This document shows, piece after piece, positions 16,734 to 25,433 of a DNA stretch of 35,695 nt. Origin of the DNA: Sedimentisphaerales bacterium (GTDB lineage Bacteria; Planctomycetota; Phycisphaerae; Sedimentisphaerales; SG8-4); contig JAFGJR010000296.1 of the NCBI GenBank assembly GCA_016928975.1, positions 1 through 35,695 of the forward strand, given 5' to 3'. Each line of letters starts with the position of its first letter. Within the stretch, counting starts at the first letter, position 1. The notes beneath the pieces were generated by a model. The model was given only the letters and a program-made list of their open reading frames with translations. It was not told the origin of the DNA and did not search any database. A program made the position numbers and the translations under genes.

Positions 16734-18806
16734 ATGACGGGGAGAAGCTCAGGGCAGAAGCATTGGCCTTGGATAGTCCTGTTCGCGGCAACCGCTCTAT
16801 GGATCACTATAGGCGTCGGGTGGCGTGGACTCTTTTCACCGCAACCCGCTCAGGCCGGCGAGTCGCAGGCCGGTCCACCAAAGGCGCAGCCGTTGCCGGA
16901 CGACTTGATCGGCGTCTCCGAAGCGGAGTATGCGTCTCTGGAGGGTCTAGCGCCGGGAAGCCAGGAGGCGCAGGAGCGCCAGCGAGAGGCGGTACAACAA
17001 CTCGGACTGCCTTTGGAGGTCAAGACTCGTAGGACGGGAATCGTCTTTCGTCTCGTTGCACCGGCGAACCTCACGATGGGTACTCCAGAGGGGGCTTGGT
17101 ATCGGGGCGGGTATAAGGGGCTGGGGCCTGAGAATCAGACGGAGCACCAAGTTACGTTGACTAGGCCGTTCTATTGCGCCAAGTTCGAGGTGACTCAGGG
17201 CCAGTGGGAGCAAGTGATGGGGAGCAACCCATCGTTCTTCAAGAATGTCGGCAGAGAGGGCCCGGTGGAGCAGGTGAGTTGGGAGGACTGCCAGACATTT
17301 GTGAAGGAGCTCTGCCGGATCGAAGGTGTGCGGGAGGGGACGTATCGGTTGTTGACCGAGGCCGAGTGGGAGCATGCGTGCCGTGCGGGGACGCGAACCA
17401 CGTTCTACACGGGGGAAATGGTTGCCGACGCAGCGGACAGCCCACTGATGGACGAGATTGGTTGGTACGCGAGCAATGGTGGGGATGTGACCCATCCAGT
17501 AGGGGGCAAGCGGCCGAATGGGTTCGGTCTTTACGACATGAACGGCAACGTTGAAGAATGGTGTCAAGATTGGCATGGCGCGTTCCGGAGCCGCCCACTG
17601 ACGGATCCTTGCGGCCCCCCGGTGGGCAACCAGCGGGTCCGCCGGGGCGGGTGTTACTACTGGTGCGCGGAACTCTGCCGGTCGGGGGAGCGCTACGGGG
17701 GGCCCGTGGGATTCCGTACCAAGCAAATAGGCCTGCGCCTCGCGAGGACGGTGCCGTCCCGCGAGGAGGGGAAGCCCACGAGTGAGGGGGACAAAGTGGT
17801 GGAGCCATCCGTTCCTCCGGTGGGCGCGGTTACGGCATCAAGTTGGCCGGCAGACCTGGAGGAAGTGGGCGAGGCAGAGTATGCGCCGCTGGAGGGTCTC
17901 GCCCCAGGGAGCCGGGAGGCACAGGAGCGGCAACGTCGGGCCGTGCGAGAGCTTCGCCTGCCCTTGGAGGTCAGAACCTGCAAGACGGGAATAGTATTTC
18001 GCTTGGTGCCAGCGGGGAGCTTCACAATGGGCAGCCCAAAGAAGGAACAAGATGCAATGGTGAAGGCGCATGCTTCACGAAAGCATGTTCAGGGTGAGAC
18101 GAGACACGAAGTCACGTTGACCAAGCCATTCTATTGCGGCAAGTTCGAGGTGACTCTGGGCCAGTGGGAGCGAGTGATGGAGCGTGCCCCACAATTTGGA
18201 GTATTCAAAAACGCTGGCAAGGATGCCCCTGTAGAGCCGGTGAGCTGGAATGATTGCCAGGTGTTTGTAGACGAGCTTTGCCGCCTCGAAGGGGTGCCGC
18301 AGGAGACGTATCGGTTGTTGACCGAGGCCGAGTGGGAGTATGCGTGCCGTGCGGGGACGCAGACCGCGCTGTACAATGGGGATTTGGTGGTCAAGGGATT
18401 GAACAACGGTCCGGCCCTGGACATGATCGCGTGGTATGGGGGCAACAGCGGAGTTGAGTACGAAGGGGGTGAAGATTCCACCAATTGGCGGCAGAAACAG
18501 TACGATCACCGACGGGCTGGACCCCATCCGGTGGGCGGCAAGCGCGCGAATGCTTTCGGCCTTCACGACATGATTGGCAACGTCGATGAGTGGTGTCAAG
18601 ATTGGTACGGCGAGTATCCGACAGATGCAGTCACTGACCCGCTTGGTCCTCCTTCGGGCGTGTACCGCATCTGTCGGGGCAACAGTTGGAGGACCCGTGG
18701 CGTTTGTTGTCGGTCGGCGGAGCGCGCGGCGTTCATGCCTGACCGCATGGGGTGGTGGCACGAGGTGGGTTGCCGCCTCGCGAGGGTAACCCCGGCCTCG
18801 CCATGA
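16734..18806 (+). CDS. exported protein with two tandem SUMF1/FGE-sulfatase domains
   Basis: The 690-aa protein starts with a signal peptide or anchor (WPWIVLFAATALWITIGVGW) and then repeats one ~300-residue module twice, roughly residues 55-345 and 378-690. Each module opens with a conserved lead-in (EAEYASLEGLAPGSQEAQER / EAEYAPLEGLAPGSREAQER) and continues with SUMF1 motifs: FYCAKFEVTQGQWEQVMG, YRLLTEAEWEHACRAGT, PNGFGLYDMNGNVEEWCQDW and R-x-R-R/C-R-G-G/N near the end. The copper-binding cysteine pair of true formylglycine-generating enzymes is not recognisable, although the first module has three Cys (GGCYYWCAELC). I therefore infer a structural or ligand-binding role rather than sulfatase maturation. 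It follows the symporter on the same strand, with a weak ribosome site (GAGG at about 16717). Confidence 0.85.
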   Translation: MTGRSSGQKHWPWIVLFAATALWITIGVGWRGLFSPQPAQAGESQAGPPKAQPLPDDLIGVSEAEYASLEGLAPGSQEAQERQREAVQQLGLPLEVKTRRTGIVFRLVAPANLTMGTPEGAWYRGGYKGLGPENQTEHQVTLTRPFYCAKFEVTQGQWEQVMGSNPSFFKNVGREGPVEQVSWEDCQTFVKELCRIEGVREGTYRLLTEAEWEHACRAGTRTTFYTGEMVADAADSPLMDEIGWYASNGGDVTHPVGGKRPNGFGLYDMNGNVEEWCQDWHGAFRSRPLTDPCGPPVGNQRVRRGGCYYWCAELCRSGERYGGPVGFRTKQIGLRLARTVPSREEGKPTSEGDKVVEPSVPPVGAVTASSWPADLEEVGEAEYAPLEGLAPGSREAQERQRRAVRELRLPLEVRTCKTGIVFRLVPAGSFTMGSPKKEQDAMVKAHASRKHVQGETRHEVTLTKPFYCGKFEVTLGQWERVMERAPQFGVFKNAGKDAPVEPVSWNDCQVFVDELCRLEGVPQETYRLLTEAEWEYACRAGTQTALYNGDLVVKGLNNGPALDMIAWYGGNSGVEYEGGEDSTNWRQKQYDHRRAGPHPVGGKRANAFGLHDMIGNVDEWCQDWYGEYPTDAVTDPLGPPSGVYRICRGNSWRTRGVCCRSAERAAFMPDRMGWWHEVGCRLARVTPASP

Positions 18807-18855
18807 GATTCGCTCGTAGAAAGTTGAAGGAGACTTCAGTCATGGGAGATGAGTT

Positions 18856-20118
18856 ATGATGGCTTCAGATACAAGCGTGGCCGGACAGGGCCGTTTGAGC
18901 GGTTTGTCGCGGCGGGAATTCCTCAAGAGTGGTGTCGCGATGGCTGGGGCCACGCTGCCGCTGTACTCGACCTTGGCTGTGAATACGGCGCCGAAGAAGG
19001 TGCGGATCGGCGTCGTGGGGGGCGGGTTCGGCACGGCCTTCCAGTGGCACGAGCATCCGGATTGCATCGTGGAGGCCGTCAGTGACTTGCGGCCGGAGCG
19101 ACGCGAGGGACTGATGCGCACCTATAAATGCAGCAAGTCCTACAACTCGCTGGAGGAGCTGGTGCTCGACAAGAGCATCGACGCTGTCGCGGTCTTCACG
19201 GAAGGTCCGAACCACGTCAAGCACGTCGCGGAGGCGATGAAGCACGGCAAGCACACGATCTCCGCCGTACCGGCTTGCTTGGGCGGGGGCGTCGAGGAGG
19301 CGGAATTGCTGCTCGACACGGTCAAGAAATACGGCCTGACCTATATGATGGCCGAGACCAGCTATTACCAGCAGCCGACGATCTCGGTGCGCAAGTTCCA
19401 CGAACAGGGCAAGTTCGGCGAGATTTACTACTGCGAGGCGGAGTACCAGCATCCGGGTCTCGAGTCGCTCTACTTCGAGGGTGGCAAGCGGACGTGGCGT
19501 CACGGCCTGGCGCCCATGCACTATCCGACGCACTGCACCGCCTTCCTCATCGGCGTCACCGGCGAGCGGCTGACCGGCGTGGCTTGTTGCGGCTGGGGCG
19601 ACGACGACCCCATCTGCAAGGACAACGTGTACAGGAATCCGTTCTGGAACGAATCGGCGATGTTCAAGACCGATCGCGGCCACGCCTTTCGCGTCAACGT
19701 CTGGTGGAAGGGCGCCCACCGTGGCACCGAGCGGGCCCAGTGGATCGGCAGCAAGATGAGCTTCTACGCCGACCATCCGAATGGGCTGGGATCCGTGATT
19801 GTCCGCTCGGCGGAGGGGCGCAAGGAGAAGGACGACGCGGGTTTCGTGCGCGACCTGCCGGAGCTGGAGCGCTATCAGCAGCCGGCGTGGTGGAAGACCG
19901 ACATGCTGCCCGAACCTCTACGTCATGATACCGGGCACTACGGCTCGCACTCGTTCCTGACCCACGAGTTCATCAGTGCTCTGACACAAGGCCGCCGGCC
20001 GACAGTCGATATCTACGAGGCTCTGGCGTACACTGTGCCGGGGACCGTCGCGCACGAGTCGTCGCTTCGCGGCTGTGAGCCGATGATGATCCCCCAGTTC
20101 GACCGGCCACAGGTCTGA
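18856..20118 (+). CDS. Tat-exported Gfo/Idh/MocA-like protein lacking the catalytic Lys-Pro motif
   Basis: The 420-aa protein has a Tat signal (LSRREFLKSGVAMAGATLPL) and a Rossmann NAD(P)-binding domain (VRIGVVGGGFGTAFQWHEH, VEAVSDLRPERREGL, IDAVAVFTEGPNHVKHVAEA). Where family members have E-K-P with the catalytic lysine, this one reads KHTISAVPACLGG, so the lysine is replaced. The C-terminal domain (FGEIYYCEAEYQHPG, MHYPTHCTAFLIGVTGERL, VYEAL-like IYEALAYTVPGTVAHES) is otherwise well kept. It may bind NAD(P) and a sugar without classical dehydrogenase chemistry, or use another residue. GGGAG at 18844-18848 supports the ATG at 18856; an adjacent ATG at 18859 is equivalent. Its stop is followed within 21 bp by the next gene. 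Confidence 0.88.
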   Translation: MMASDTSVAGQGRLSGLSRREFLKSGVAMAGATLPLYSTLAVNTAPKKVRIGVVGGGFGTAFQWHEHPDCIVEAVSDLRPERREGLMRTYKCSKSYNSLEELVLDKSIDAVAVFTEGPNHVKHVAEAMKHGKHTISAVPACLGGGVEEAELLLDTVKKYGLTYMMAETSYYQQPTISVRKFHEQGKFGEIYYCEAEYQHPGLESLYFEGGKRTWRHGLAPMHYPTHCTAFLIGVTGERLTGVACCGWGDDDPICKDNVYRNPFWNESAMFKTDRGHAFRVNVWWKGAHRGTERAQWIGSKMSFYADHPNGLGSVIVRSAEGRKEKDDAGFVRDLPELERYQQPAWWKTDMLPEPLRHDTGHYGSHSFLTHEFISALTQGRRPTVDIYEALAYTVPGTVAHESSLRGCEPMMIPQFDRPQV

Positions 20119-20138
20119 TGTTGCAGAGGAGTTCAGAC

Positions 20139-21164
20139 ATGATGAAGCATTCGGTTTTTGTACTTGGCCTGCTTTCCGCCTGCGCGGCTTGGGGGGCGCA
20201 GGATGCGAAAGTGGCCCAGCTTGCCAAGGAAGTGGGTGTCAAAGGTTGGATTGTCTACGCGGCGAGAGGCGACAACGGCACGTGGGACCTGTTCCTCATG
20301 CGCCCGGACGGCTCCCAGCGGCGCAATCTCACGAACACGCCGGACTACGAGGAGGGCGGCCCGCGATTCTCACCGGACGGCACGAAGCTGCTGTATCGCC
20401 GCTTCGTCAAGGGCACCACGATCAATCACGACCTGTGGGGCTTCCAGGGCGAGCTGATGATCGCCGACAACGACGGCTCCAAACCCATGCAGGTCGGCGG
20501 CGACCGGGAGTACCCCTGGGCGTCGTGGTCGCCCGACGGCAAGCAGGTCGCGTGCCTGACCATCGCCGGCATACAAATTGTCGACCTGGAGACGAAGAAG
20601 GTCGTTCGCGAGCTGCCGCGCCAAGGCATCTACCAGCAGCTCTACTGGTCGCCGGACGGCCAGTGGTTCTGCGGCGTGGCCAATACGCGCATGATGTGGA
20701 CCATCGTTCGTATGAACGCCGAGAGCGGCGAGATGAACGTCGTTCACGAGTTCCAGAGCTGCACGCCCGACTGGTTCCCGGACTCCAGGCGCATCATCTA
20801 TCCGTCCCGACCCGCGGGCCAGCGGGGCAACCGCGGCGCCGGCTTCACCCAGCTCTGGTACAGCGACGGCGACGGCAAGGATGCCAGGATGATCTACGGC
20901 GAGGACGACTATCACATCTACGGCGGGGCGCTGTCGCCGGATAGCAGGTACGTGCTCTTCACTCGCTGTCCCCAGGACGGCGGTGGCTCCGAGGAATCGG
21001 GCGCCCCGATCTGCGTGATGCGGATGACCGACGCTCCGGCGATCGCCGGGCCGAGCGTGGAGCTGCGCAAGGTGCATCCGGAGGCCAAAGATGCGCCGGT
21101 GCTGCAACTGGTCAACGGCTGGGAGCCCTGCTGGACGTACGCCGAGATAGGAGTGCAGAAATGA
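20139..21164 (+). CDS. exported TolB-like beta-propeller (PD40) protein
   Basis: From the ATG at 20139 (AGAGGAG at 20125-20131) the protein has 341 aa with a signal peptide (HSVFVLGLLSACAAWGA). Repeated WD40-like/PD40 blades follow: DLFLMRPDGSQRRNLTN, GGPRFSPDGTKLLYRRF, ASWSPDGKQVACLTIAG, QLYWSPDGQWFCGVAN, GGALSPDSRYVLFTR. This is the TolB-like propeller that in other proteins serves protein-protein contact, or carbohydrate contact in some enzymes. A longer frame from 20118 overlaps the previous gene's stop and lacks a ribosome site. It overlaps the next gene by ATGA and so belongs to the acetylation operon. Its role there is unknown. Confidence 0.85.
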   Translation: MMKHSVFVLGLLSACAAWGAQDAKVAQLAKEVGVKGWIVYAARGDNGTWDLFLMRPDGSQRRNLTNTPDYEEGGPRFSPDGTKLLYRRFVKGTTINHDLWGFQGELMIADNDGSKPMQVGGDREYPWASWSPDGKQVACLTIAGIQIVDLETKKVVRELPRQGIYQQLYWSPDGQWFCGVANTRMMWTIVRMNAESGEMNVVHEFQSCTPDWFPDSRRIIYPSRPAGQRGNRGAGFTQLWYSDGDGKDARMIYGEDDYHIYGGALSPDSRYVLFTRCPQDGGGSEESGAPICVMRMTDAPAIAGPSVELRKVHPEAKDAPVLQLVNGWEPCWTYAEIGVQK

Positions 21165-21619
21165 GAGCAGTGTCTCTGGTGGTCCTGTTGCCTGTGTTGT
21201 TCGTCGCCTCCTGCGCCAAGAAGGTAGACGCCGGGGCGGACCCAAAGGTCACGACACTCGGCAGCATCGAGGTGACGGCGCAACTGGTGGAGATTCCCGG
21301 TGAGGTGCGCAATGACCCTCTCTACGATTACGCCCATGTGATGAAGTACAAGCTGCTCCAGATCCATCGTGGCGAGGTCAACAAAGAGACGATGTATATC
21401 GGCCATTACAATCCGGCCAAGCCGCGCGACAAAGCCGCCGACGCCCGCGTTCAGCAGATCGGCGGCAACGTCAAGCAGTTCCGCGTCGGCGACATCCATC
21501 GCATGGCCCTGGAGGTTCCCATCGACGACTACTACATGGGCGGCATCATCAACAAGTACTTCGGCCAGGTCAATGAGCCCGTCTACTGGGCGATCTGGAC
21601 CAACCAGGTCGTGAAGTAG
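21161..21619 (+). CDS. small lipoprotein of unknown function in the acetylation operon
   Basis: The 152-aa protein has a lipoprotein signal: basic N-terminus, hydrophobic SLVVLLPVLFVASC, and a lipobox VASC, so cysteine 18 would be lipidated. I do not recognise the mature domain. It contains TLGSIEVTAQLVEIPGEV, VMKYKLLQIHRGEVN and YIGHYNPAKPRDKA, a beta-rich pattern, and ends DYYMGGIINKYFGQVNEPVYWAIWTNQ. The ATG overlaps the preceding stop (ATGA) and the MBOAT gene follows after 3 bp, so it is tightly built into the operon. An accessory part of the acetylation complex at the inner or outer membrane is a fair guess, nothing more. Confidence 0.75.
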   Translation: MRAVSLVVLLPVLFVASCAKKVDAGADPKVTTLGSIEVTAQLVEIPGEVRNDPLYDYAHVMKYKLLQIHRGEVNKETMYIGHYNPAKPRDKAADARVQQIGGNVKQFRVGDIHRMALEVPIDDYYMGGIINKYFGQVNEPVYWAIWTNQVVK

Positions 21620-21622
21620 TGC

Positions 21623-23062
21623 ATGGCGTTCACGTCGCACATATTCCTCTTCTGCTTCCTCCCGGTCCTGCTGGCGCTTCACTATGCGCTGCCGCGCCGA
21701 TTCGTGCTCGGCCGCAACGTCCTTCTGCTGGCGGCAAGCTACGTGTTCTACGCATGGCTGGACCCGCGCTTTGCCGGGCTTCTTCTCGCCGTGACGGGGG
21801 TCAACTACCTGCTGTCGCGCTGGATCGCGGCGAATCGCACGGGACGGACAAGGCTGCTGGTGATGGTCTTTGCGACGGCGATTGACGTCGCCGTGCTCGG
21901 CTTCTTCAAGTACGTCGGATTCTTCCTGGGCAATCTCAACCACGTGCTGTCGCTCGCGGGCACCGGCTCGCTGTCCGTGCTGAGGGTCGTCGTGCCGGTC
22001 GGCATCTCGTTCTACACGTTCAAGCTCATCAGCTACATCGTGGACGTGTATCGGGACCAGTCACCGCCGGCGCGTTCTGTGCTGGATTTCGCCTGCTACG
22101 TCGCGTTCTTCCCGCAGCTTTTGTCGGGCCCGATCCAGCGGTACGGCACGGTCGACCGCAAATCCGAGCCTGTTCCGACCTTCGCGCGCCAGCTTGTCAC
22201 ACGCGAACACACGCTGGACAAGTTCTCCTGGGGCGTGGCCCTGTTCATGCTGGGCTTTGCGAAGAAGATCCTGCTGGCCGACGCCGTGGCGCCGGTGGCG
22301 GACGCGGTGTTCGCCGCCGAATCGCCGGGCACGCTCGACGCCTGGTTCGGCGCGATCGCCTACTCGTTCCAGTTGTACTTCGATTTCTCCGCCTATTCCG
22401 AGATGGCCATCGGGGTCGGGCTGATGCTGGGTTTCGAATGTCCGCGCAATTTCGATGCGCCGTACCGTGCAGCGGGCTTCAGCGATTTCTGGCGCCGGTG
22501 GCACGTTTCCCTGTCGAGCTGGCTGCGTGACTACCTCTACATTCCGCTGGGCGGAAGCAGGGCAGGGGTGAGCCGCAACTACGCCAATCTCATGGTCGTG
22601 TTTCTGTTGTGCGGCTTGTGGCACGGAGCCGGCTGGACGTTCATCGTCTGGGGCGCGTGGCAGGGCCTGTGGCTGGTCATCGAGCGGGGCGTCGGCCGGA
22701 GGCCACTCTATGTCGCTTTTCCCCGGCCGATCCAGGTGCTCTTGACGTTCCTCCTCGTCACCGTCGGCTGGGTCGTCTTCCGCGCGGAGAATCTCGACCA
22801 CGCGTGGCGAATGCTCGCGACGATGTTCTCCCTGACCCCGCCACAAGGCGGCTCGATGCTTTTGAATGGCGTGATCTACACTCGTGGCCATCTGACCCTC
22901 ATGGCTCTGTGTGCCGTGCTGGCATTTCAGAGCGTGCAGGGCTTCGACTGGACGCGCAAGCTCAGTTGGTCGAAGGTCCTGCTGCTGGTTGCCGTATTTG
23001 CTTTGGCGTTGATGACCCTGTTCGCTCAGTCGTTCCGATCGTTCTTGTACTTTCAGTTTTAG
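21623..23062 (+). CDS. MBOAT-family membrane O-acyltransferase, AlgI-like
   Basis: This 479-aa multi-span protein is AlgI/DltB-like. The start FTSHIFLFCFLPVLLALHYALP and LLAASYVFYAWLDPRFAG are the typical first two membrane segments, VVPVGISFYTFKLISYIVDVYR and FPQLLSGPIQRY are strongly conserved in the family, and FWRRWHVSLSSWLRDYLYIPLGG precedes LLCGLWHGAGWTFIVWG, which contains the catalytic histidine (about residue 334). These proteins move acetyl groups from the cytoplasm across the inner membrane to an exported acceptor. Together with the AlgX/AlgJ-like protein next door it forms the core of an O-acetylation system for an extracellular polysaccharide. The ATG at 21623 lies 3 bp after the lipoprotein stop. 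Confidence 0.95.
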   Translation: MAFTSHIFLFCFLPVLLALHYALPRRFVLGRNVLLLAASYVFYAWLDPRFAGLLLAVTGVNYLLSRWIAANRTGRTRLLVMVFATAIDVAVLGFFKYVGFFLGNLNHVLSLAGTGSLSVLRVVVPVGISFYTFKLISYIVDVYRDQSPPARSVLDFACYVAFFPQLLSGPIQRYGTVDRKSEPVPTFARQLVTREHTLDKFSWGVALFMLGFAKKILLADAVAPVADAVFAAESPGTLDAWFGAIAYSFQLYFDFSAYSEMAIGVGLMLGFECPRNFDAPYRAAGFSDFWRRWHVSLSSWLRDYLYIPLGGSRAGVSRNYANLMVVFLLCGLWHGAGWTFIVWGAWQGLWLVIERGVGRRPLYVAFPRPIQVLLTFLLVTVGWVVFRAENLDHAWRMLATMFSLTPPQGGSMLLNGVIYTRGHLTLMALCAVLAFQSVQGFDWTRKLSWSKVLLLVAVFALALMTLFAQSFRSFLYFQF

Positions 23063-23073
23063 GAGACGTGCCG

Positions 23074-24183
23074 GTGACGGCCAGCCGCAAATTGCCTGTT
23101 GCTCTGATCGCTGCCTTTCTGATTCTCATCGGCATCGTGGCGCCGAGCCGGATCATCTGCGAGCTGCGCGACGGCGAGCCGCCGCAGATCGCCGACCTCT
23201 TTCGCCAGGTGCCGACGCGGGCGAGTCTCCAGCATTTTGAAAGCGGGCTGGGGGGCAACTGCCGGCTGGTGCAGGCGGTTCGCCCGTGGGTACAGTACGC
23301 GCGATTTGCTCTCCTGGAGGACGCAGGGGATAAAGCCCTCGTCGGACGTGACGGCTGGTTCTTCTACAGGCCGGCAGTGCAATACCTGATCGAGCCGTAT
23401 TCGCCGCCAGAGGACCTGTTCGCCGCGATTGTCTCGTTCCGGGACGATCTGGCCAGACGCGGCATGAAGCTGCTTGTCATGCCCGCGCCGAACAAGGCCA
23501 GCATTTATCCGGAGATGCTCGTCGGAGGAGCCTCGCCGCCGGTGAATACGAAGACGAAGGATGTTCTGGCGCGGCTGAGGGATGCCGGCGTGGAGACTGT
23601 CGATTTGTTCGAGGTCTATGACAAGGCACGCAAGGCCGGCGGCGGGCCGGACTACTACCTGGCGCAGGACAGCCACTGGTCGCCGGAGGGGATGCGGCTG
23701 GCGGCGGATGTCGTCGCGCGCAGGCTGCTGGCCTCCGGGTGGGTGGAGAAGGGCACGGCCAGATACGAGACCAGGCCCGTGACGGTCGAACGATACGGTG
23801 ATGTCTTGCGGATGATCCGCGTGCCGCAGGTCGAGAAGCTTTATGAGCCCCAGCGGATGGATTGCACGCAGGTGGTCGATGCAGCGACCGGTCAACCATA
23901 CAAGGACGATCCCAACTCGCCGGTGCTCGTGTTGGGCGACAGCTTCCTGCGGATTTTCGAGCGGGACGAGCCTGGCAGCGGCGGCTTCCTTGCGCACCTG
24001 GCACACAATCTCGACTTCGCCGTGACTTCTGCGGTCAACGACGGCGGCGCCTCGACCCTCGTGCGCCAGCAGTTGGCGGGCCGGCCCGCGCTGCTGGCGG
24101 GCAAGAAGGTCGTCATCTGGGAATTCGTCGAGAGGGACATCCGCTTTGGCACCGAAGGCTGGCAGGTGATCCGGATGCCGTGA
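23074..24183 (+). CDS. AlgX/AlgJ-like SGNH-fold O-acetyltransferase
   Basis: Starting at GTG 23074 (AGGAG at 23061-23065, 8 nt away, overlapping the MBOAT stop) the protein has 369 aa with an N-terminal membrane anchor (LPVALIAAFLILIGIVA). The AlgX/AlgJ signature is clear: ALVGRDGWFFYRPAVQYL, LARRGMKLLVMPAPNKASIYP, then AQDSHWSPEGM with Asp199 and His201 of the catalytic set, and VLGDSFLRIF with the nucleophilic Ser290. Such proteins accept the acetyl group delivered by the MBOAT partner and place it on the polysaccharide in the periplasm. The open frame extends much further upstream inside the MBOAT gene, but that part is shadow. Last gene of the plus-strand operon; the next gene converges from the other strand 44 bp away without a clear terminator. 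Confidence 0.9.
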   Translation: MTASRKLPVALIAAFLILIGIVAPSRIICELRDGEPPQIADLFRQVPTRASLQHFESGLGGNCRLVQAVRPWVQYARFALLEDAGDKALVGRDGWFFYRPAVQYLIEPYSPPEDLFAAIVSFRDDLARRGMKLLVMPAPNKASIYPEMLVGGASPPVNTKTKDVLARLRDAGVETVDLFEVYDKARKAGGGPDYYLAQDSHWSPEGMRLAADVVARRLLASGWVEKGTARYETRPVTVERYGDVLRMIRVPQVEKLYEPQRMDCTQVVDAATGQPYKDDPNSPVLVLGDSFLRIFERDEPGSGGFLAHLAHNLDFAVTSAVNDGGASTLVRQQLAGRPALLAGKKVVIWEFVERDIRFGTEGWQVIRMP

Positions 24184-24227
24184 CAAGAACGGCATACGAC
24201 GCGCAGGACCAATGGGACACATGGGAT

Positions 24228-25433
24228 CTACGTCTGCCTGCGGAGCGAGTGGTACTGCGACATCACTTGTCGGCCGAAATCACTGGTCGGGTCTACGTTC
24301 GATATCTGTCTGAGTGCTTCCGCCATGCCTTGTTGGCGGATCAGAGTCTGCATACGCATGGCGGTGGTGTCTTCGGGGCAGTCGTAGCAGAGGGCGGCGG
24401 CACAGACCGTGGCGACGTGGTTGGGCATGACACCCTGGGACCGGCACAGGTCCGCGGCCCCGATGATCCGGTCGTCGGGGCCGAGCTTTCGCACCGGGTC
24501 GCGGGCCACTCGTGTGATCGCATCCTCCAGGAGCGGATTGCTGAATCGGATGCGAACGTCCTTGCGAATTTCCATGTGCTCACGCCGGTTGAGATCGGCA
24601 CGGTATCGTTGCAGGAGAGCCTCTGTCGTCTCATCGAGGGCCCCATCGAAAACCGACCGCACGAAATCATCATCAAACGTCTCGTGAATGTAGGTGTGGC
24701 CTCTCATGTATCCGAGGTACGCCAGAGCGGCGTGGCCGAGGTTATGCGTGAAGATCTTGCGTTCCACCTCGGCCGTGAAGTTGCTCACCGGATGGAGTCC
24801 TTCGATGCCGGGCTCGCCCGCGCGGGTCGCCTTGCCGTCGTAGGGGATATCACGATGGGCGTCCGCGACGACCAGGAGCGGATCGTCCTGCGGCGACCGT
24901 ACGCCGGAACCGCCCACGATTCTCGCAACACTCGTGCCCACAAAACCAACGTTGTTCCTGGCCCACTCTCTCGCTGGCTCCTCGAGCAGACCGATGACTC
25001 TCTGCGACAGCATCGCGGCGGCGCCGAGTGAGTTCTCGCAAAGGTAGATGTCGAGAGGTTCACCGCGGCATTCGAGCCTCCGACGGATGCCCGCCGCGAT
25101 CAGCGGAGAAATCGCATCCAGATTCGCCACCCCCACGGCGGTCGCGACGATCCGGGATTCAGCGATGACTTCAGCAATTGCGGCCTGCCGGCCGGTATCG
25201 AGCGACCGAAAGCCTCGGATCGTCAGCTCGCGAATGCTCCTCGAATAGGCGTCCAGCAGGCGCAGCGGATAGGCGCCATGCCTGTCAAGGTGCTCCACGA
25301 GGGACGCGTTGGCATCCACGAAGACGGTGTCGAAGCCGGCTTCCCAGAAGAGTTGACCCATGAGCCCGCGGCCGATATTGCCCGCCCCGAACTGCACCGC
25401 ACATTTGGTCTTGTTGTCTCTCATCGGTCCCAC
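24228..25433 (-). CDS. mtlD: mannitol-1-phosphate 5-dehydrogenase family protein
   Basis: The product (401 aa) matches the polyol-specific long-chain dehydrogenase family at MtlD length. It has the NAD loop CAVQFGAGNIGRGLMGQLFWEAGFDTVFVD in parts, IVATAVGVANLD, a middle CENSLGAAAMLSQRV, and the active-site region KIFTHNLGHAALAYLGYMRG, where the Lys and the H-N-x-G-H residues sit. It would oxidise mannitol 1-phosphate to fructose 6-phosphate with NAD in the cytosol, though related members use other hexitol phosphates. The start is either GTG at 25433, abutting the cupin stop (TGAGTG), or ATG at 25424; neither has a strong ribosome site. It is the last gene of the minus-strand run. No mannitol PTS gene is nearby, so the exact substrate is open. 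Confidence 0.85.
   Translation of the reverse strand: MGPMRDNKTKCAVQFGAGNIGRGLMGQLFWEAGFDTVFVDANASLVEHLDRHGAYPLRLLDAYSRSIRELTIRGFRSLDTGRQAAIAEVIAESRIVATAVGVANLDAISPLIAAGIRRRLECRGEPLDIYLCENSLGAAAMLSQRVIGLLEEPAREWARNNVGFVGTSVARIVGGSGVRSPQDDPLLVVADAHRDIPYDGKATRAGEPGIEGLHPVSNFTAEVERKIFTHNLGHAALAYLGYMRGHTYIHETFDDDFVRSVFDGALDETTEALLQRYRADLNRREHMEIRKDVRIRFSNPLLEDAITRVARDPVRKLGPDDRIIGAADLCRSQGVMPNHVATVCAAALCYDCPEDTTAMRMQTLIRQQGMAEALRQISNVDPTSDFGRQVMSQYHSLRRQT

Noticed and set aside
16734..18806. SUMF1 protein as a true formylglycine-generating enzyme
   Set aside because: The active-site copper-binding cysteine pair cannot be aligned with confidence, no sulfatase gene is in the window, and the protein is a tandem exported form.
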